Source of the DNA: Eremophila alpestris peregrina
Lineage: Eukaryota; Chordata; Aves; Passeriformes; Alaudidae
Assembly (NCBI GenBank): GCA_009792885.1
Contig: WMCF01000029.1
Span: 8,023,628-8,087,627 of the forward strand
Length of the DNA stretch: 64,000 bases
Direction of reading: 5' to 3'
The notes below the pieces were generated by a model. The model searched no databases. It was not told the origin of the DNA and was given only the letters and a program-made list of their open reading frames with translations. A program made the translations under genes and the position numbers. Below, in pieces: positions 51,809 through 64,000 of the stretch. Every line of letters begins with the position of its first letter. Within the stretch, counting starts at the first letter, position 1.

Positions 51809-53718
51809 CCTACCTGCACTGGATGTCAGCACTTTGCCTCTAATGCCTAACGTGGAGTTTTGTTTGTGTTGCACACATTTAAAAAACTCTGTTGCTTCCC
51901 CTCCTTCGGTTCCCACCCTGTCTTTTTATAAAAATCAGTAAATAGCTGCCTCCCACTGCAATTTTTAGTCAGATTTTCTTTACCCGACCACACAAGTGGC
52001 TATTCTAACCTCATGGACAGACAAACTTCTGTGTTACACTTAGTGACTCCTGCTGTCTCAATATTTCATATATTTTGCAACCATTTATGGATCCTCTTCA
52101 TTATTCTTTATAAGAAAATGAAAAAAATCTAAAAAAGAAAAGGAAAAAAATCCGCTTAATTCACCTCAGGTGTCGAAGTAGTTTGTAAAACCGGATTGCA
52201 CAATATAAGCATACATACACTTAAAAATCAACTGTGTTGGATTTGTGTCCCCCTTCTCCTTTCTCAGGGATGGATATTTATGTTACACAATAATTACAAT
52301 GAAGACACACCCTAACCACAGCCTTACTCTGTAAATATAATTGCACTCAGAAGCTTTTTGTTAGGTTCTTTCACACACTGGGGAAAAAAACAAAAAACAA
52401 GCAAACAATACAGAAACCAACCCAATACTGGAATGTAGTACTGGACTCTTCCACTGTTCGCTTTCCTGATTATACACCTGTGTTGGGGAGTGTCCAAACA
52501 GGAGTCTTGTCCTTCTTCAAGCTGCCCTCTGCTTATGGTAGCATGCTGTCTTCTCACTCCATGCTGAAGATGCTCCAAAACCAACTTCCAATTGCAAAAA
52601 TCTCTGTGAGGTTGATAAACTTGTTTGTTGGTTTGCTTCATGCTAGATAAAATTCTGAGAAAAATTTTTCAGCAAGGTGCCTTAATTGAGTCACCTAAAT
52701 CACAAAGAACCAAATTTACACTGGGTAACATTTTATGGCAAGGTGGCCTGGAATCTCGGAGGCATTCTCTTGTCACTCTCTCCAAGTTGTTAAGCTGTCT
52801 GCACTGCCTGTTCAGTATGGGACCAATAGAATATTCAAATCAAACCATATTGACTTGAACAATTTCCTTTATTTCTTCTTCCTTTGTTTTGTTTGTTTTT
52901 TTTTCTTTTAACGAACTACAGAAATAGCATTACTGAACCAATGCCCACCAAAACTGTTATCAAGGTACTTACCTACTGTACAGCTGTATCTTTGTAAGAA
53001 AGATTGGCTAAGACATAGCTTCTGTATTCTGTTGCATCAAAATTGTGGTCGTTGATAAAAGGAAGTGAAAGTCATAAGGCATCTTCTGACTGGAATAATG
53101 AAATATGCATTTTTTTTAGTTTAAAGTAAGATGGCATTATAGCTCAGCACTACTTCAAGTTTCTCAAAAATACACATACCAGCATAAAGCAAGGTGCTCT
53201 TATTTCTGAATAACTGCTTAATAACAGAAAGGGAATATTGGCTAGTTTTCAATAACTTTCAAATATTTAACACTAGATAGAGCACAAGGAGGTAGATTTT
53301 TATGTTTTATATGGTAGAAAAATATAGTAAAAGACCAGGAGCATAGTGATGTACTGAAAACCTCACTGGCAGCAAATACACTTTCCTTGGTTTGTCTGGG
53401 TCTGATGGTGCATATATTATCAATTCAGGTCCTTTTAATTCTGGAATGTTGGGATGTTTGCTGTTTTTACTGTAGGATATAAATGCAGTTAAGTGTAGCA
53501 TGGTGAAAAGAAACTCTCTGCGCCAAACCTGTCCTTTGGTATTAAGTGAATGCCTCCAGATTCCCCATGAACCTGTTTCTTACTTGCTGCTTTGCATTGA
53601 TCCAGTTTTGCAAGGTTTTATTGTACTGTATGTTAACTGTGAGAAGCTAATATAGATTTCCAAGTAGTTTCATAGGTACTTCCATAATATACATTATTCC
53701 TAATACTACATGTTCTAT

Positions 53719-53769
53719 CAGTTGTATTGATAAATACTCTAAATACTCTAGTATTTATCAATGCAACTG
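53719..53769 (+). promoter_or_regulatory. near-perfect RNA stem-loop in the KLF13 3' UTR
   Basis: The 20-base left arm (53,719-53,738, CAGTTG... to ...AATACT) pairs with the right arm (53,750-53,769) over all 20 positions, with a single U-G wobble and an 11-base loop. The wobble keeps pairing in RNA but not in DNA on both strands. The hairpin is shorter than a typical miRNA precursor. Its function is unknown; it could be a protein-binding or editing site. Confidence 0.75.
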
Positions 53770-56302
53770 TAAATCTAAGCAAGTGCAGATGTTGCAGTAG
53801 TTTTTTATGTTAATTTACTTCAGATTTCACCTCTGTTAATTTCCCCTTTTGAATTGGAAGTTGTGAGAGGCACAAGTCTACTGTTTCATTTCACAGAAAA
53901 TAAAAGAACATAGTAAGGGCTTTTGCAAGATGACAAATAGATGTGATGAGTTGCCCAACCTCTGGAGTTAGGGGAAAACCAGATCTGTTGGCCTCAACTG
54001 ATTTCCTCTTTTTTTCTTTTTTTTTTTTCTTTTTTAATCTCATGTACTGAGATGCACAATTTTAACAACTTGATTGAATTCAGGTAACAGGAATTCACAT
54101 TCCAATAATTTCTGTGACTCCTAGAAGTGCTCTTGTGCTGTAGTCAGTAGAGAGGCATTTCAGATATCTAGCTCAAGGAATTCTACAGGTCAGCTGTGTC
54201 TTGTGCACATACTTCAAAACAAGTCAAACACATTTCTCATGATCATTGTACCTTAAGAGAGTTATATGGAGGAGAGGGGGAACAACCAAAATCAAAAGGA
54301 GCACTAAGTATTGGCAAACATTATATATAGGCTTCATGTTCCAAATTCATTTTGTTGTAAAATCACCTTTTCTAACAAGAGCATCATTTAATCTTCAGGA
54401 AAGGAGGAACCACTGCAGTTAATTTATTTAGGACTTAATAATTCAGCATGAATCAGTTATGCATTACAAACAAGTTGTTTTAGTAGTCTGGAGAAGGAAT
54501 ATTTGCACCAGGTTTTATTACTACTGAGATTATAGGATATAAAGGTTATGGGACAACCTATTCTGAGTGGCACAGAACTATGTAGTCTTTAACTCAAACA
54601 GTGAACTAATATTTTACTCATATTCTTCATAGATATTACTAATAATTCCCCAAGTCTGGGCAAGAAAAAATAAATTGGTTCAAAGTGAAATTTCCAGTTC
54701 AGTCAGTTCATTCAGTGAGAACATTATGGGATTGTATATAGCCAATATAATGACACTTTCAGGAAATATTCTGATATTGGTCATTAAAATTTTGTTGTTT
54801 TTACCTCTTATCTGTAAATACTTCAGTGTGTATCAGGCTGACAGTCAAGTTCCTGTGTTTTAAAATCTCAGATAGAGTTTCCAATATCTCCTTAAAAGTT
54901 TAATACATTATAGTTTTAGGATAAAATGATAAATTCCAAACCACTAGTATTTTCCAAAATTTAATGTGAACAAAAGCTTTTCTTAATATTTTCATATGAA
55001 AAAAGAGCGTTTGGGGTTTTCTAACATCTGCTGGAAATGTCTGACGATCAGCAAGGTCATTAGACTCATTCTCATGATGGTTCCTCTGAGTTTTGCAGAT
55101 ATGAGAAGTCAGAACAGCCCAAATTATGTTTTGAAATCTGTGTGCTCATCCAAACTAACCTCAGATTTTTCCCCTTCTGTTGTTTCACCCAGCAGTGTAA
55201 TCTAAAACAGTCTCCTGGCACAGCCACAGACATGTCACACTCAGGAAATACTGCTCTGGCAAGGTGCAGGTTTTCCCATCTGGAGGAGTGTGCATCTCTC
55301 CTGCCTCCTCCTTTCCCCATGCAATCTCTTGAGGTGTTCTTACAAAATACAACATTGCCATAATTTTTTTTTCCATTTCAGACAATAGCAACAGCTTTAT
55401 TATTATTAAGAAAGCCCTGAAAGTTTTTCTCCAGACATGATTCTAACTTCTTCTCTTATGTTGAGCTGAACTGCCTTGCTATAGGAAATAGGTGCAAGTG
55501 AAAATCATCACCTTGCTAGCAGGTGAAACTAAAGATTCTCTTAGAAACTCATTCACCCCTTCCATTAACCTCTCCCTGTGCAAAGGCCTAATGGCAACAC
55601 GAATTCAGTTTTCATCCTGCTTCTTAGAAAGCAGTCCTAGTAAATTCCTGGCAGCTAGATTTTGTGAGAATTTTTTGTATCTGCAAATTAATTGTTCCTT
55701 GCTTTTATAATACATACCTAGTATCTGTTTACATAACTGCAAAGGTGTATATTTATGACAAGTCATCAGAAGCCTCTGTTCGATGGTAACTCCTAATTCC
55801 TGTCTGTATCCCACCCTCTTTTCTGCATTAACCCTTGCAAGAAGCTGTGGCTATGAGAGCCTCTGTACACCTTTAAACCTCACTACCCTCTACCCAGACG
55901 TTCAGCACTCTCCTTGTCTCACACAGCCAGGCATTAAAGGCTGTGTGAGGAGCAAACCTCTTTCACAACTGCTCGTCTCCAGTGCTTTGTCAGGAGTTAC
56001 AGAATTTGTGCTTTGCAAAATGCGGTGTTGTTTTGCCTTTTCATTGCTGTTAGATGTACTAATTCCATCAGGTCATGCCTACAAACTAACTTTCAGGTGC
56101 TCTTTTACTGCATCACACCATCTGTTTGTGCATTGGGTGCTAACATCTAGTCTATGTCAGTGAATGGTATGATGAACATCTGTATTTGTAACTCTCGGGG
56201 ATAAGAGCTATAGCCTTAGGCAGAAGAAAATATCCAAATTATACTTGTTTATCCCAAAAGCCAAAATATAGAATGCAAAAGCCCATCCACTGGTATAGGT
56301 TT

Positions 56303-56413
56303 TTATAAATATATATATTTATATATATGGATTTCTATAAGCATATGCACATATATACATAAATAGATATATATGTGTATATTGTATAGTGTATGTGTGT
56401 ATACATAAATACA
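56303..56413. repeat. AT-rich (TA)n/(ACAT)n repeat in the 3' UTR
   Basis: Degenerate TA, ATATAC and TGTATA units extend for about 110 bp. It is an imperfect microsatellite that can fold into unstable hairpins. Confidence 0.85.
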
Positions 56414-57040
56414 CAGCAGTGTGTCTATACTACACACTGACTAATGAAGGGATGTCTACAGAGCAAAAATAGGTATCCATTTCATTATAACTAGTGATGG
56501 GCCTGAACCAAATTCCTAGATCCAAATGCCATTTGCATTTGGAATTTTTGAACCTGTTGGAGATTCGTGGTTGAGTTTCATCTCTGGTTCCAGGTGCATT
56601 TCCTTGTGTATTGTACATTTGGAGGATGTGTGTGTGTGTGCACATGTGCTTTTCCAGCAGCACATGCCTGAGTGGGGGACAGACCACACGTGTGCCAGGG
56701 AGTGTGCACGTGGTCACAGCTGCACTTCCAGCTGCAGTGAGCTCTAAAGCTGCCAGTGTCATCCTCACTTGTACAGGTCTGTCAGCAACACATGAAAGCT
56801 TCCATGGTTCACTTTTCAACTCTTTAAATCACTACATTGAAGTATTACCATTGTACAGTTATATGTTCATCTATTCTTGCTCTGCTGTAACTTTTTATGT
56901 ATTTTGTATTGCATAGATTATATATTGTGATAATGTCCTATGCAACTATAAAAGGAAAAAATGAAAAAAGGAAGAAAATTAAAAACTGTAAAATATTGTC
57001 TTAACTTGTATGCATGGTTAGTGAGGTTTACATTTTCCAA

Positions 57041-57046
57041 AATAAA
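57041..57046 (+). terminator. KLF13: KLF13 distal poly(A) signal
   Basis: A canonical AATAAA lies about 5.2 kb after the stop codon, followed by U/G-rich sequence downstream, and is preceded by an A-rich stretch. It is the best candidate for the main 3' end of the gene. Confidence 0.75.
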
Positions 57047-57062
57047 AATTGTAACTATGAAA

Positions 57063-60000
57063 TACTGGTTTCCTCTTAATTTACTTCTCTATTTATCACC
57101 TCAAAAGCATCAATTGTTAATATTTCTGCTGTTCGTTTGAGACTTGATATCTTGTTTGGCGTCTTCATTAAATTTCACTCAGTGCTATTGTTTAAAATGG
57201 GATTTCTTTTAAAATTTGAGAGAAAGTTTTTGTGATGTTTGTTTTCTATTCTGTGCTTTAACTTGTGTTTTGTAGTTTCATATTGAAATTCCTTTCTCAA
57301 AGGTGGTATATATTGAATTTTTTTTAAAAGATAGTTATGGGATTAATATGTGTGAACTAAAGTTCAGAGAGTCAGCCATCCTTTCTTTCAAAGCCCAGTT
57401 CTTTGCAAATGTCTGATATCATATCTGCAAGTGATAATACCATGCCAAAACAGTAGCAATGTACTCTCACAGTATCCTGAAATGTTCTTTCCTAATTTTA
57501 AAAATTAGAAAATTGAAGGACAATTTTGAGCCACTTTCTCAAAAACATAAGGCATTGGCAGATGTGAAGGAATGAATCTGAAGTTTCTTGAGAATACAGG
57601 TTACACAACACTTCTAAGCACTGTTTGTTACAAAAGGCCCTAAACAGTAGCATTCCCAAAGTCTTCCTGCAATGAAAGATCCACCTCGTGTTTGAGAACA
57701 GAAGAGCAGTCAGAGATTGTTTCCTAAACTTGCTGGAAGGATGAAAAGGGAAGCAATTCCCTCCAAAGGACTGTGCCTTTTCAGTTCAGGTCTGGAGCTG
57801 CTGCAGCGATGCTTTAATGTCATGTGCCTCCCCACCCAGGCACCCACACTCTGAAATGTGTATGTTAACACATCCTGTCCTGCTTCTCCTCTCCAGTTCC
57901 TAAATGCAAGGATTTAAAAGCATCTCTCCTGCCTCCTTTTTCTGTTTTGCAAGGGTTTCTGTCTTGCCTGTGACTCAGCATTTGCCATGAAATGTTCATA
58001 GACTTGGCAGTAGGCCAGCATTTCAGAAGAGAGGCAAGAATAATGCTAGAAATGGAGTGGGATTTTCTGATTTCCATTTACCTGTGTATAATTTCTGGCT
58101 TCAAAGTCACCCACCTTAAGATTCATTGTGCTGGCTTTTCAAGGAACCACACTCATGGCATGCTTCACTAGTTGACTGCAAGAGATTTAAGTGACATAAA
58201 TATAAATACACAGTCAATAGAAAGAGTTAGAAAAGTGAGAGAAGATGAAGACTGAAATAAAAATGAGGTGAGGACAATGAGACAAGTGTTTGTAGCAGAT
58301 GACTAGGAAGGCTTGTACAGCACCAGAATACAGGTGGGGCTTCCTACAGAATTTCAGAGCAAGCAAAGCAGCACCTCCTGGGATGAGCAGAAACTGCAGC
58401 ATGTTTTCCAGGAGCAGCAGAGAAGGGAGCTAAGGCAAGCAATAGTTGAAGCAGACAAGCACGTGTGTTTAGCCAGCTACTGCACTGGTGGCACAGCTAA
58501 GGGGATAAAGAGAAAGGGAGGAAGTATCTGAATAGATTTCTCAATGCATGAAGCAGAAAAAGGATGGAGTCTGTGTGCCCAGATATGTGAACAGCAAGGG
58601 GGAAGAGAGAAGCATGACTGAACCCAGGCTTTGGGGCAGATTTGTGCTTTGAACAACTCAGAGAACAAGATTATGCTAAACAAGTTGCCAAAAAAAAACC
58701 AAGAGAAGAAAAGAGACACGAGAAAACCTGGGGGGTGTTATAGGCAAGAGCAGGCACCGAAGGTCTGCTAACAAAACCAAACCACTGAGCTTAGTAATAG
58801 CTCTACCTCACCAAGAGAAAACAGCCCGAGAGTATAATTGCTACCTCATCATAATTGTAAATAAAGGATCAACCTGTCCCACCTGGTTGGCACTGGCAGG
58901 AGTTAGATTTAATCTTTGGCTCCTGCTGGCTGAAACAAATATTCAGTCAGAAAGGAGGGGTTGGCACCAGGAGATGGACTGAGGGAGGCTCCAGGATGCT
59001 GTTGCTGCCAGGTTTCTGCTGAGCTGATGTTTCTTCTCTGCATCACTGGGTGATCATTCCTGGCTGAGCACAGCACAGCAGGTCTGGGCCTGCAGCACTG
59101 GGATCTACAGGGAATATTCCAAAGGGTCCCAAAGGTTCATAGGGCCCAGGCTGTTCAGAGCCAGCCTGCCCAAGGCATACCAGGTGGGACTGGGACATCT
59201 CCCAGAGGGAAGGTGTGCTATTGCCAACTTGGTGGGTACAAGGACACCATTGAGAAAAAAAGTCCAGCTGAAGGATATGAGAAGTAGTGATGGTTAGAGA
59301 CTTTCATGTGTGTGGCAGCACAGAAAGGGGGATGAGATGAGCCAATCTGAGGAACAGATGAGAGGTGCAATAAATGGGGAAGGTAGGTTAGAGGGGGAAG
59401 ATAAGTTTAAAAAAATAAGGAAGGAGTAAAGGCTAGGGAAGTTTGATGTAATTTTCTAGAGATGAAAGGCCTAAGGTGCAAAATCCTAACAGGGTTCTAA
59501 AGGAAGAAGTAAAGTAGCTCATGTGGCAGCAATTCCAGCAGAGAGAAGGTGAGGCATGTCAGTGTGGGATAAACAGGGCTGTGTGTCTTTAAGAGACTAA
59601 TGTTTGTGTTTTCCCATGCTCTCCTATTGTGGAATTAACTTTCTGAGTCACTTCTCTGATCCTGGAGACAAACTGAACAGACACAAAACATAACAAAACA
59701 CAATAGCAACGGGAAGAGAGAAATTCCTCCCTCCCCCTTCCACCACACACACATTTTATGTCAGTGATCTGAATGCACTCAAAGCCTCAGAGTGGAAGAG
59801 AAGGAAGGTGGACACTGACAGTGTTTTTTGGCACACACTCTTTGAATCAAGCTCACCTTCTCCTCCACTGCATAAACAGTTAAAAACATGAAAGCCACAC
59901 TTCCCCAGTCTGTTACTTTTAAATGTTATCCAGCATCTTTGGTCAAAGTCTTAGCTTCCAGATTTTGTACAGACAGTCAACTGCAACAGGAATTTGCTAG

Positions 60001-63000
60001 CTTTTTTTAAACTTCAAAGCCTTGCACTTCAAAGACCCTGCATTTTTTTTCTCAAGCCTCATGCCCCACCCTTTGCAAAAAGATGTCAGTTTGGGACTCT
60101 GGAAATGCCACGCTTGGAAGCTCAGATAGGAATCACCATCACAGCTACCATCTGCCCAGAGGGGAGTAACGACATGGGCACACCCACAAGTGGCTGGCCC
60201 CAAACCCAGGCTGTATCAAGACTTCCTACACCAAAACACAGAATCACCACTCCTCGGAGCTGAGTTTGAGAACCAACTCAAACCCTTTGAAATTACCCAT
60301 GAAGTTGCAAGGCCTTGCAGGTTCGGTTTAGCTTCCAAGCGTTTTGTTGACTTTGGAAGTCGTAAAACAAATCCCAAGATTTCCCTCTCTGAGGGTTGCT
60401 GTACAAACTGCATTTGCAGCCTCCTGGGAGGAACAGGATGACTGGACAGGAAGAAGAAAGAAGAAAGTTTTGTTCAGGAATGCTGTTGCTCCTCTGCTGC
60501 CAGCTGGCAGGGCCAGCCAAGGGAGACACCCGTGCTCCCAGGCACTGCAGCTTGGCAGGTCCCTCCAAAGAAATGACCTACATGCACCTTCCTCCCAAGG
60601 AGAGAGCTGCTCTCAGGGGTGGAGGGTTTGAAACAGCCACACACTCCCCAGCATTTGCAACCTCCCCAGAAGACTGGGTAGGGGATGGCTTCCCCTTAAC
60701 CTGCCCTTGCAGGCAGCTGTACTGATTAACTGGGTGAGCAAATAAGAGGCAAGCCTGGAAACAGGAACCTGGTGCAGGGTGGGTCTGCACAAACAACAAG
60801 ACTGGGTGAATAAATCAGGTCTGGCTGTTGGCTTCCCTGCAAGAAACCTTTCATTAAGGCTCCACTGGATATTTTTGGACCCCAGCTGTCTATTTTTAGG
60901 AGGGATAATTAATGCTGAAGGAAATAAGGAAAAAAGTCGAGTTTTAAGTCCAGGAATGGAAAATTTGTTATTCTCCACAAAATCACTATGATTAAGGAGA
61001 TCTGAAACGGAAGGGTTGTATTTCATGAGTAAAAATATGCTACAAGTCGCTGTAAAAATTGCATGTCATGTGGTGTTTGCTAAGAGAGGGGAAGCTTTTC
61101 AAGGAGACAGCACTTCACCACTTAACTGCTATTAAATAGGAGTAAAGGCACAGCTGAAAGGCCAGCTTTAAATCACAGCTGTGCTGTGGCTGTGTTTTTG
61201 GCTAGGTCTGTGCTGTGCTTAGGCTCCTTCTTCTCTGGGTGTTGTGATCTGGCTTCGGGAGGCCCAGCTGGGATCTGAGAACATGCCCAGGCCTGTGCAT
61301 GAAGTTACACAGACAGAGAAAACTCACAGCCAAGCTATGCAGCACCCTCACCAGGTCCTTCAAATAATCTGCCTGAAGTACAGGGTGACTGTAAGGCCAC
61401 AAAAGTGGCTTTATGAACTGAGATAGGAGATTCTTGGGAAAAAAACTCACCCCATTGGTTACAGGAGCTGAAATATGATGGACAATGTGTGCAATGCTTT
61501 CAAAATTCTGCTGTTTACTGATGCCAATGGTTTTTATATTCACATCCCTCTGCTGACACAGGCTTCTACCAGTGAAGAAAAAGCTTTTTCTGGGTCATCT
61601 TCTGTTCATGTGCTCACATCCCACTGCACTCCAAACAGCAGCTGCTTCCCAGCAGGGCCTCCCTGCTGCCTGCTCAGCCTCTTCTGCACAGCACCTTGTA
61701 ATCAGCACACACACAGGGATGGCATCCTTGTCCCTCCTCCAAGGGAAAAACCTGGCTCTCTACTATCCAACTGCAATCTGCATGCACTGTTACAATCTTT
61801 GTACTGTAGGGGTCACCTCAGTCTGGGCTGAGCCCAGCTTGTAAATTCCTGACAGCACAGGGAACACTCGTGTGAGACCCCTGACACAAGTGGAACATGC
61901 CAAGGGGCAGCAGTCAGGATCTAAAGTGGTACCTTCCTTTGCAGTGCCTCTGGGAAGATTTGGAATATCACACCAAAATCATCTTTTGAACTTGGAACTG
62001 CCATTTCCTATAAGCATGACTGTGATCTAGGAAGGGCTGTTGCTAGGAAAATCCCTGAGATTTATTCAGTACTATTCCTAATCATACCTTTCCTGCCTGA
62101 TAAACACTTGCCCTGATGTCTCCAGTTATAGAAAATCTCTTTGCAAACATGCTGGATGAGGATCTGTTTATTTTTGAGTTCAGGGAGGTAAATGTCATTT
62201 CCCATGAATAGACAGAACAATTGAAAGAATGAGGACATACTACAGAGTATCTTTTCTAATGAACAGTATTTCTAATTTTAAAAAGGTTTGCACATGTGAC
62301 AGGGTAATGAGCATTTCAGCTGCTTGGTGCTACTTGCATTTTAATAAGAAGCACTATATGGTAAATCTGATGCTGCTGCACTTACATTTTGTATTTGCTT
62401 TCAATTACTTTTGATAATAAAATATGACAGCAGTATTGTCCACAAACCTTAGAAGCCTAGATTTGTGAGATGTTTATGCTACAGATAATAAGCTCCTGGC
62501 TTCTCTGATAATTTCCTCAAAAACCAGGAGTCACTGTGAAGAACAGAAGCCAAAGGCAAAGCAGACTGGCTGCAGTCCAGGTTTTATCAGTTATGAAGAT
62601 ACACAGCCTGTCATGATTGTGCAGATCTAAGGCAGAGGCACTTCAGACACCTCACAGGCCATCAGACAGACTGAACTGGGAAATGAGCTTGGTGTGTTCA
62701 TCCAGCTCTCAGGTGACAATGACCAAACTGCAGCCACTGCCATCCACATCTGGGGGCACCATGCAGGGACATTGACAGAGCTGAGATGAACATGAATGTT
62801 TTCCTCCATAGCTACATTCTGCTCCACAGAAAAGATCTGGCTGCTGTAGCAGAAGCAGTGCTGCCTATGAGCACAGCCCTGCCTGAAAACCATCTTCCTT
62901 CTTGGATGTGTCGCGCTCTCTCAACCCCACAAATTCTTTAGTTCTAATGGCAAATCTATAACACACTTGGTAACACATTAGCCAGCCTTCTGGAAAGTGT

Positions 63001-64000
63001 TTGTTACTGTATTCAAACCCAGCTAGCACCCAGAAATTCTGGAAATTTGTCAGAACAACTAATGGGTCAACCTGTTTTTTTACTTATTATTTAAAATGTA
63101 TTAATAGCTGGGTCCTTCACTAGCCACTGCCACTTGCTCCACCACCTTCCTCCTCAAGCCATCCAAGTTTTTTATCAGAATTGGTAGATGAGGTCCAGGG
63201 TCTAAGGTCACATTTCAAAGAAACTTGACTATACCATGACTTACAGGCTGCTGGATGTTGTGGAAGAGGAGTGGATGCTTGCACCTGCCATCCTTTCATT
63301 CCAGTCTCTCCAGCAGTTTTCAGCCTTTGCAGGCATCCTGAAGATGAGTTCCTGTAGAATGAAGAAAGTCAATTCAGTGTCATTCTGCACAGTACTGAGA
63401 CATGGCTTTTCTGCTCAGATGGTTCTCTGAACTTCTTCAGTGAACACAGTGAGTTAACACTTTTCTGTGCAGAAAGACAGTATTTTACAAGCATAAAATG
63501 GAGCACAGCAGAGGGAGGGCAGGAATCCCTTAGGAATTTATCCAGCTCAAGGAGCTCAGGTAACTGCCTTGGCCTTTGCTTCATCAAACAGATTTCTCTT
63601 ATGCTGCAAATTGCTAAACATTTGGGCAAATACTATGGTTACAGGAATAATATTTTTGCACTTTTTTTTTTTTGTCTTAGATTCACAGCACTGTGTGAGT
63701 TTTGATTAGCTGTTTAGCAGTCCTACAGACCATTATTATCATGTGCCAGTGTAGCTCTCCAAGTCCTTTTCCTTGAAGAGGCCTCATTGCTCCTATAGGA
63801 GGCACATGGCTGGCATGTCAGCCACAGCTTCTGCTTCCATTTTACTCCCATTTCAGGATCCTTTTGCTGCTTTAATTTCTTCACTCAAGGTACCCTTGGC
63901 CTTTTTCTTTCCATGATTGCCCTCAAGGGGAGCCCCTGCAATGCCCTCTCCATTTCCAGCATGTCCCTGACCTGGGTAACTGTGACACTGATGCTTTTCA
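57063..64000. other. downstream intergenic, no gene recognised
   Basis: No exon is supportable on either strand. In other vertebrates the next gene downstream is OTUD7A on the opposite strand. I looked for its C-terminal exon on the - strand here and did not find it; the open frames, such as the one at 60,613-61,026, are not OTU-domain or zinc-finger-like. The sequence is mixed-composition with minor purine-rich patches (about 58.3-59.5 kb). Confidence 0.5.

Larger units (their letters stand above)
51809..57062 (+). other. KLF13: KLF13 3' UTR (about 5.2 kb)
   Basis: There is no reading frame of note after the stop. Long AT-rich sequence runs to AATAAA at 57,041-57,046, and mammalian KLF13 also has a very long 3' UTR. 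It contains three Pumilio-type UGUANAUA sites (52,330; 54,733; 54,823), several AUUUA elements, a 51-nt stem-loop (53,719-53,769) and an AT/TA repeat near 56.3 kb. Possible proximal poly(A) signals, AATAAA, occur at 53,899-53,904 and 54,669-54,674. Such features predict strong post-transcriptional control. The exact cleavage site (about 57,060) is inferred. Confidence 0.8.

Noticed and set aside
60613..61026. 137-codon - strand frame considered as the OTUD7A C-terminal exon
   Set aside because: The translation is not proline- or zinc-finger-rich like OTUD7A and shows no acceptor with a matching frame.

Overview
The window is vertebrate nuclear DNA, almost certainly from a bird. It holds one protein-coding gene that I can identify with confidence, the Krüppel-like factor gene KLF13, in + orientation and complete from its CpG-island promoter to its poly(A) signal. 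The bird assignment rests on the KLF13 sequence, on a gene span of about 32 kb, on very low interspersed-repeat content, and on a solo LTR at about 15.78-16.31 kb that resembles an avian endogenous-retrovirus LTR family I know best from songbirds. The passerine suggestion is inference.

Layout. 1-270: CpG-rich promoter with a TATA box on the + strand; its gene is not identified. 270-22,490: long AT-rich intergenic stretch with no supportable coding exon, containing a short TGG microsatellite, a 78-bp direct duplication around what looks like a Tn5/Nextera adapter remnant (11,548-11,727), and the antisense solo LTR. 22,490-23,090: second CpG island with two CCAAT boxes in opposite orientation, probably a bidirectional promoter for non-coding transcripts. 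24,380-24,880: KLF13 promoter island (GC boxes, alternating-CG tract, CCAAT box, palindromic CRE). 25,218-25,758: coding exon 1. 25,759-51,515: a 25.8-kb intron with a small CpG cluster near 27.3 kb, microsatellites and a few enhancer-like segments. 51,516-51,808: coding exon 2. 51,809 to about 57,062: a 5.2-kb 3' UTR with a near-perfect stem-loop, Pumilio-type sites and an AT-rich repeat, ending at an AATAAA at 57,041. After that to 64,000: downstream intergenic DNA in which I see no exon.

The two KLF13 exons join in frame (541 + 293 nt = 277 codons plus stop). The protein has an N-terminal SIN3-recruiting segment, a basic stretch and three C2H2 fingers, the first on exon 1 and the other two on exon 2. 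By my codon count the two exons differ sharply in third-position GC, about 32% in exon 1 and 89% in exon 2, the reverse of the mammalian pattern in which exon 1 is the GC-rich one.

I found no new multi-gene system. The observations most worth following are the adapter-like assembly artefact, the exon GC contrast, the 3' UTR stem-loop, the upstream ORFs in the KLF13 leader, and the two orphan CpG-island promoters upstream.
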